A stretch of 35,656 nucleotides of DNA from Bacteroidia bacterium (lineage in GTDB: Bacteria; Bacteroidota; Bacteroidia; Palsa-965), in NCBI GenBank assembly GCA_025454955.1, contig JALONL010000039.1:1-35656 (forward strand). Direction: 5' to 3'. Below, in pieces: positions 31,501 to 35,656 of this stretch; position 1 is the stretch's first letter; each line of letters begins with the position of its first letter. Position numbers and translations under genes: made by a program. The notes beneath the pieces were generated by a model, which did not search any database, was not told the origin of the DNA, and saw nothing but the letters and a program-made list of their open reading frames with translations.

Positions 31501-33251
31501 GAGGCGGTGTACCATAAAATGGATTGCGGCGAAGGAGGTGTGCCGTTTACGGTGGCGGTAAGTGTGGTGGTTTGTCCGGCGCAAATGCTTGTTCCGGTAG
31601 CTGCCAGGCTGAAGTTGGTAATTGAGGCATTGTTGGTTCCCAAACCGCCGCGCATGGCGCCGTTTGGCGGAAATTCGGTGATGGCTCCTGAGTTGGTGGT
31701 GCCGTTGTTGCCGCCGTTTGTATTTCGGGTAATGGCACCGGTAGAAATGGCAATGTATCCACCGCCGCCGCCGCCGCCGGGGCCTTCGGCTTCGTTTACT
31801 GCACCAAGTCCGCCGGGAAAAAATGCACCAACCGACATTACCTGATTTCCTCCATTACCGCCATTGGCCGTTGAAGTAATACCGGTTAATGTACCCACGG
31901 TGTTTATGATAATGGTTCCCCCTGCTCCGCCGCCGCCCGAACCGTCGCGACCGGCATAGCTGTTAAATGCGGGAGTTCCCTGCGAGTTTGCGCCGTTATT
32001 TCCGTTTGAAATCACTGAACCGGTTCCGCTTAAATTTCCGTAGCACATCACATAAATCAGACCGCCTCCATCGCCACCGGCGCCGCCTTCGTTCTGGTTC
32101 ATATCGCCTGCGCCGCCGCCGCCGCCCAGAAATAAACGACCGGTGCTGTAGTTGAGCGGCCGTCCGCCCAGTCCGCAAGCCTGCCAGCGGCGGCCATCGC
32201 CGCCCCAGCCTGCGGGAGCATTGGAATAGTTGTTGGGTGCGACGGTAAGTGCGTTTGAATTCTGGTTGGAGAAGGTATAACCACCTCGCCCGCCGCCCGA
32301 TGAGTTTGCCGTGGTAAGGGTGGGAATATAATTCACGCCGTATTGCGGGTCGATGTTCCATGCAGCGGTGAAGGCCGGATTGGGATCGGCCACGCCCATT
32401 CCGCGCCAGTTTCCGGTGGAGCCGCCGTTGGCACCGCCGCCGCCGCCCGAGTTATGTCCGCATCCTCCGCCACCGGCATTGCCCGCAGCACCACGGCCAT
32501 AGCGTCCGCCAATGGGGTTGTAATCGGTTTGAAAACCGGCAATGCCTTCGCCTTTGTCGGCTCCCCAGTTGGGATCGGTGGTGCCTACGTTGTCCACACC
32601 ATATTGCGGCGAGGAAGGATTTTGCACCGCCCCGCCCCTGAAACCTCGTCCGGAGGCATCAATGGTGCCGTTCAGGGTAATGTTTCCCTGGGTTTCAATG
32701 GCCACAATGCCGCCCACGTTGCCGTTCCAGTCGTCGGCCACAATGCCTGCACCGGCGTTTACGGTGAGAGTGGTCCAGCGCGGCACACGCACTACCTGGG
32801 CGCGGTTTGTGCCGCCAGTAGTGTATGAATATTGCAGTCCGCAGTCGAGTTCAATGCTGGTGGCCGAGGGTATCGATTTTACCTGGGCAAATTCGTAGCG
32901 GCCGCAGTTGTTGTAGTTGAGTACCTGCCCCCACGAAGTATCGGTTGGGTTGGCCACAGTGCCGTTAAGCGTACCGTTAAGTGTAACGCCCTGAATCTGG
33001 ATAATCATAATCAGGTCGCCGGGAGCGAGGCTGGCGGTAAAGCGGCCGTTTCCGTTGAGTGTGCTGTTGGTTACCGAAATAAACGTGGCGTTGGCGGCCA
33101 CGCTGGCGGTGAGCGGTGTGTATTCATTTACGGCGGTGTTTGCAGCGGTAATGGTGCGGGCACCGTGTACGCCCTGCTGTGCGTAAAGCGGGGTGTAAAT
33201 GGAAAAGATAAAAAGGGCAATTGCGGCGATCCTGCAAATGAGCTTCATCAC
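28545..33251 (-). CDS. Giant T9SS type B adhesin with glycine-rich domain and ten Ig-like repeats
   Basis: The 1568-residue protein has a signal peptide (cleavage near LYA-QQ). Residues about 25-195 are a beta-rich head (LAPGDLIMIIQIQG, VGGIVAIETQGNITLNG). Residues about 200-540 are strongly glycine-rich, with GGGGGAGD, GGGGGGGYIAIS and similar runs. Ten Ig-like repeats of about 75 residues span about 545-1310. Each opens with an IC-x-G-x-S motif, has a central TYxWNGGTLVNAAGASQ in the best copies, and closes with TTTYTVTVT..NGCxDxD. A PKD domain (SSAWDFGDGNTSTAT) and a second PKD-like unit follow. The last about 85 residues are the CHU_C/type B sorting domain (IPNVFTPNADGTNDVF, FIYDRWGVKISEWDA). 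It resembles SprB-like adhesins in plan and would be a long cell-surface filament. Start codons at 33251 and 33248 are equivalent. It stands alone, with no adjacent porP-like gene. Confidence 0.92.
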   Translation of the reverse strand: MMKLICRIAAIALFIFSIYTPLYAQQGVHGARTITAANTAVNEYTPLTASVAANATFISVTNSTLNGNGRFTASLAPGDLIMIIQIQGVTLNGTLNGTVANPTDTSWGQVLNYNNCGRYEFAQVKSIPSATSIELDCGLQYSYTTGGTNRAQVVRVPRWTTLTVNAGAGIVADDWNGNVGGIVAIETQGNITLNGTIDASGRGFRGGAVQNPSSPQYGVDNVGTTDPNWGADKGEGIAGFQTDYNPIGGRYGRGAAGNAGGGGCGHNSGGGGGANGGSTGNWRGMGVADPNPAFTAAWNIDPQYGVNYIPTLTTANSSGGGRGGYTFSNQNSNALTVAPNNYSNAPAGWGGDGRRWQACGLGGRPLNYSTGRLFLGGGGGAGDMNQNEGGAGGDGGGLIYVMCYGNLSGTGSVISNGNNGANSQGTPAFNSYAGRDGSGGGGAGGTIIINTVGTLTGITSTANGGNGGNQVMSVGAFFPGGLGAVNEAEGPGGGGGGGYIAISTGAITRNTNGGNNGTTNSGAITEFPPNGAMRGGLGTNNASITNFSLAATGTSICAGQTTTLTATVNGTPPSPQSILWYTASTGGNPIFTGSSYTTPALTVTTTYWVGTCPGTYRIPVTVTVNPAPPADAGLNTTICSGTSTTLTATGGGTYVWNGGTLVNAAGASQTVSPVTTTTYTVTVTLNGCTANDQVTVTVNPSPNANAGSNTSVCAGASTTLTATGGGTYSWNGGTLVNAPGASQTVSPTTTTTYTVTVTAANGCTDNDQVTIIVNPAPVANAGNDVAICTGNSISLTATGGVTYVWNGGTLVNAAGASQNVTPATTTTYTVTATGSNGCTDTDDITVTVNSTPTAVAGANQNICEGSSATLTASGGGTYTWNGGALVNASGASQNVTPSVTTDYIVTVSLGNGCNDDDTVRVTVNPNPVATAGTDITICAGSNANLSAGGGGSYVWNGGTLVNAAGATQTVSPATSTNYVVLVTDANNCTDTDTMQVIVNALPNVQAGNDVTICASSSTQLTASGAVSYVWSPAAGLSSTTSATPTATPAVTTTYVVTGTDANGCVNTDSVTVTLTTVLTVSAGNDVTICSGGSTQLSTSGGVSYSWSPAAGLNNANIANPIATPAATTTYIVQVTDANGCQGTDTVTVNVSSPVTLAVTGTQTICIGQTASISATPSGGNAPYTFTWSNSLNGPGPHSVSPGVTTTYSVSITDSLGCTAAQQTITVTVNPPLNLSVTGTTTICSGASTQITASGLGGDGAYTYNWQPGNQSGNTLTVQPAITTVYTVTLTDGCGTPAQTASVTVTVVQAPAINITSNTASGCAPLCVTFNGQTTANCVSSAWDFGDGNTSTATGPVNCYTQTGSYTVIYTCTDNNGCIGSDTIVNMITVSAEPTAVYSVNPTTSPVVLTPGNPQQICFDDNTAGASTWNWSFNSTSSNLEAPCFTVTDTGTYCADLIVTTANGCDDTTQYCLRVVSEAVFTIPNVFTPNADGTNDVFTVSGTGIKNVRCFIYDRWGVKISEWDAVNGGWDGRSSSGQQAVDGVYYYTAEVTGFDDQVEERSGYVQLIR
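29320..31610 (-). repeat. Ten tandem Ig-like coding repeats (about 220-230 bases each)
   Basis: Protein repeats are visible also in DNA. Near-identical stretches encoding WNGGTLVNAAGASQ recur in five central copies, for example around 30375, 30610, 30830, 31060 and 31275. The outer copies are more diverged (WSPAAGL or no WNGG motif). The pattern suggests recent homogenisation or expansion of the central block. Confidence 0.85.
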
Positions 33252-33343
33252 GGGAATGTTCGGTTTGGTTGAGAACGTTCACAAGATAAGCAAAAGCGGG
33301 GTTTTTAGGCGTTTGTAAGCGGAAGATGGTAGTTTGTGAAAAA

Positions 33344-34615
33344 TCAGTTCGCGGTTTCGGCGCTTTCCCCGAACGGATTTCTCGGCACCCAGGATGAGGG
33401 TTTCAGGTAATCGATAAAAGGCCTGATGATCTGGTTGGATAAGCCGTTACGGTGGCGGATGCAGCAGGTTAAATCAAACGCCAATGCGCCCACGGTCGAT
33501 TTTATTTCGGGGGCGGTGCGGCCCAGAAATACCTGTGAGGCACGCACTTCAATGCCTTCGCGCACAAAGTCGTACAAAATGCGCTGGTAGAGGTGCAACT
33601 GGGTATTGAGCGTGTAGTCGAGACCGATGAAATGTGCTTCGAGCGAAGGGGTTTCGCCCTCTGCGCCGGGCAGGAGAAACGAGGAACGGAAGGCCACCGT
33701 TTTTCCGTTCAGGCTGTAGGCGAATATGCGGAACTGATGGGGAAAGGCCGTTTTCATTTGCAGGAAATAATCGGCCGTGAGTTTGGTGAGGCGGAAGCGG
33801 GCGCGGTTGTTTACCTCGGTGTAGAGGGCGTAGAGTTCGGGCAGTTGTGCGGCGGTTTCTTCGGCGTTCAGTTCTTTTACCTGCAGGGCCGATGTTTTGT
33901 TCATTACGCTCCGGGTGCGGGTGCGGTATTTTTTTACCATCGAGCCGAGGTAATCGTCGAAACTGTGCCAGTCTTGGCTCAGAGGCACAATCATTTCGGG
34001 CTCCACGTTGAATTTGTGGTAGCGGTAACGGCTCAGGTGTCGCAGGCCTTTTTCGGTGCCGTGGCGGTAATAGTCTTTTACGAGCACGGCCGAAATTTTG
34101 ACCGGATTGGTAAACGTTTTGGTGATGTGTTTAACGGTTTCGGCCAGTCCGGCAAAGGCCAGGGGGCGGTCGTCTTCGTTTTTGAAAGCGATGCCGTATT
34201 CGCCGCTCACAAAATTATTGCCCGAAATGAGCAGCCTCATGCCCTGCTCTTCGCGGCAACGGCGCATCCAGTCGCTCCAGTTGCTGCCAATGCCCGGTAA
34301 GGGTTTTGCGGCGGCCAGCGGGGCCAGAATGCCGGCCATGAGGTCGGCACTCAGATGCACTACCTGAAAGTACAGCGCCGCCAGCGGAGTTTCGTTCTGG
34401 TACAGAAGCACATAAATAAACGACAACTCGGGCGAGGCTGTTTGCTCGCTCACCTGCAGGTAGGGACGTGTAAGGAAAAACTTATCGGCAGTAACCAAAC
34501 TGTCCCATTCGGCCGCAGGCACCTCGCCCACCCGCGTATATACAAACGCCGTAAGCCCCGAAGGCAAAGGCACCCCGGCCCCGGCTAACGTTGACTTTGA
34601 TGCAGTGCGTTTCAT
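33344..34615 (-). CDS. GNAT/FemAB-like acyltransferase domain protein
   Basis: A 423-residue cytoplasmic protein from the ATG at 34615 (MKRTASKSTL). An in-frame ATG at 34726 would add 37 residues with no domain character and no better ribosome site. The middle part has the WHSFDDYLGSMVKKYRTRTR block typical of FemAB/DUF482/BioF2-like acyl-CoA N-acyltransferases. The ELYALYTEVNNRARFRLTKL segment and HFIGLDYTLN.QLHLYQRILYDFV fit the second GNAT half. The last about 30 residues are a basic/aromatic tail. Relatives attach amino-acyl or acyl groups to peptidoglycan precursors or metabolites, but no substrate can be read here. It stands alone between the adhesin and the phosphatase genes. I see no clear promoter. 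Confidence 0.72.
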   Translation of the reverse strand: MKRTASKSTLAGAGVPLPSGLTAFVYTRVGEVPAAEWDSLVTADKFFLTRPYLQVSEQTASPELSFIYVLLYQNETPLAALYFQVVHLSADLMAGILAPLAAAKPLPGIGSNWSDWMRRCREEQGMRLLISGNNFVSGEYGIAFKNEDDRPLAFAGLAETVKHITKTFTNPVKISAVLVKDYYRHGTEKGLRHLSRYRYHKFNVEPEMIVPLSQDWHSFDDYLGSMVKKYRTRTRSVMNKTSALQVKELNAEETAAQLPELYALYTEVNNRARFRLTKLTADYFLQMKTAFPHQFRIFAYSLNGKTVAFRSSFLLPGAEGETPSLEAHFIGLDYTLNTQLHLYQRILYDFVREGIEVRASQVFLGRTAPEIKSTVGALAFDLTCCIRHRNGLSNQIIRPFIDYLKPSSWVPRNPFGESAETAN

Positions 34616-34812
34616 ATTCACCGCGTCTAATGTACGAACTACAAAGCCGGATACCGAATTCACAAAACCGGCAACCGGACATTTCTGAACAATAGAGCCT
34701 TCGGTAACAGAAAATTTTGGTAGCATAAAACGCGGTCGGCCTCAACGGGCTGTTTGGTAAACAGTCGTAACCGGGCAACGGTTTATTTTATCGGAAGAAA
34801 AATAATTTCGCC

Positions 34813-35163
34813 TCAGTCTCCTTTGGGGAAATGACTGAGCAGAAGATCATGTGCATCGAGCAGTACAAACAACGAGGCATCCATGTAGCCGTAAATGTCG
34901 GGAATCTCAAGCACATAAATTTTATCGAGCCAGGTGTAGCCTGTGTATTCTTTTATGCGGTCGTAGTGGCGTTGTTCCATTACGAAAATTTTATCGGCCC
35001 ATTTCAGCATTTCTTCCGTAGCCGGTGTGCCGTTCATGGCAGCGGTGAGCGAATGGTTTAGCCCGGCACTGAGCACGGTGCAGGTGGTGCAGCGTTTTTC
35101 TATCCAGGCGGCTACGGCGGGCGAGCGGCTGTGGTTGGCGGTGCAGAGGGTGAGGATGTTCAT
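34813..35163 (-). CDS. Small low-molecular-weight-type protein tyrosine phosphatase
   Basis: This 116-residue protein starts directly with the phosphate-binding loop: NILTLCTANHSRSPAV has the CX5R signature (Cys7 to Arg13) followed by Ser. The C-terminal IPDIYGYMDASL segment supplies the aspartate of the acid loop. This matches a short family of predicted tyrosine phosphatases related to LMW-PTP but lacking part of the core. Expected role is hydrolysis of phosphotyrosine in the cytoplasm. The start has no alternative, since the signature begins at residue 7. It is upstream of, and probably transcribed apart from, the GNAT-like gene (about 200 bases between them). Confidence 0.85.
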   Translation of the reverse strand: MNILTLCTANHSRSPAVAAWIEKRCTTCTVLSAGLNHSLTAAMNGTPATEEMLKWADKIFVMEQRHYDRIKEYTGYTWLDKIYVLEIPDIYGYMDASLFVLLDAHDLLLSHFPKGD

Positions 35164-35656
35164 TTTTTGTGTGGGGTTGAAGCCTTTCCGAAAAACAGGT
35201 GCGCTTAAATCTACTTGCTTTCACTGATCGTTTGAAAGCGTCCTTTTTTATTTGTCAATACACTTTAAATGTAGCAAGAATCTTCGACTGGCTGAAGCGT
35301 GATTTATTTTATGGTTGAACAGGTTTAAAGTTGGGAATTTCAACTTTTGACTGTCCGATGTTTGGGGGAGGTTACAGTAGGGCTATATTGTGCCTGTCTA
35401 TTTGCGTGAGACTCTTATATATTTTAAAGGATAGATAAGAAGAATTATTGGAGCGAAACTTTAGGCGCAATTAATTACCGTCCGCTCCCGCTTTCCGCTC
35501 CAACTCCTCGGAAAATTAGGTGTAATAGACAAAAATGATGCTGTTTTAGAGACGATGAGTCCAAGTGGACAAAAATGATGCTGTTTATTTTGTTCTCTAT
35601 GTTTGAGTAATTCACCACAGCAATAAATTTGTTTACCAGATCAAACGGAATCAGGC
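35164..35656. other. Gene-free end of the window with short repeats
   Basis: No convincing coding sequence on either strand. It is more A+T-rich than the rest. Visible structure: an inverted repeat GCTTTC (35217-35222)/GAAAGC (35234-35239) upstream of the phosphatase gene, a wider inverted repeat TTGGAGCG (35448-35455)/CGCTCCAA (35496-35503), and the 19-bp direct repeat at 35528-35586. The last 70 bases show nothing I can name. Confidence 0.6.
35528..35586. repeat. 19-bp direct repeat with 40-base period (possible insertion-sequence end)
   Basis: GACAAAAATGATGCTGTTT occurs at 35528-35546 and again at 35568-35586. A TGT at 35521 just precedes the first copy. Multiple short direct repeats next to a terminal TG are characteristic of IS21-family ends, so the transposase genes may lie beyond the window. 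This cannot be confirmed here. Confidence 0.5.

Noticed and set aside
35528..35586. Possible start of a CRISPR array (19-bp repeat, 21-base spacer).
   Set aside because: Only two copies, repeat and spacer both too short, and no cas genes in view. An insertion-sequence end fits better.

Overview
The window is chromosomal DNA from a member of the Bacteroidota. Three things point there. Six proteins end in type IX secretion (T9SS) sorting domains, two of type A and four of type B. PorP/SprF and a PorE-like OmpA protein are present. The clearest promoters match the phylum's TTTG-N19..21-TAnnTTTG pattern instead of -35/-10 boxes. A YtxJ-type bacilliredoxin and a CHU-type C-terminal domain (CHU_C) family also fit. 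I cannot place it below phylum.

Layout. 1-6.5 kb (minus strand): glyceraldehyde-3-phosphate dehydrogenase, a secreted double beta-propeller protein with its own strong promoter, and lipA translationally coupled to an outer-membrane-type protein. 6.6-11.8 kb (mixed strands): OsmC protein, YtxJ, a 43-residue lipoprotein, uracil-DNA glycosylase, a secreted alpha/beta hydrolase with cutinase/PETase-like motifs, and an unrecognised helical protein with a clear Shine-Dalgarno. 11.8-25.8 kb (all minus strand): a convoy of ten closely spaced genes. In transcription order it runs YfiR-like protein, TPR protein, HAMP-PP2C phosphatase, large type-B T9SS substrate, collagen-like protein, short type-B substrate, PorP/SprF, PorE-like TPR-propeller-OmpA protein, pterin dehydratase, PBP4-type carboxypeptidase. 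25.9-35.2 kb: an NlpC/P60 lipoprotein, two further type-B surface proteins (one of 1568 residues with ten Ig-like repeats), a GNAT/FemAB-like protein and a small tyrosine phosphatase. The last 490 bases have no gene but carry a 19-bp direct repeat that may be the edge of an insertion sequence.

How the parts may work together (inference): the YfiR/TPR/HAMP-PP2C trio looks like an envelope-to-cytoplasm signalling module in which a phosphatase takes the place held by the diguanylate cyclase in YfiBNR. Just downstream is a surface-assembly block: T9SS type-B proteins, a collagen-like protein, a PorP partner and a peptidoglycan-anchored PorE-like protein. These two blocks, and the polyesterase-like secreted hydrolase, are the most interesting content. 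There is no CRISPR array, rRNA, tRNA or recognisable phage gene.
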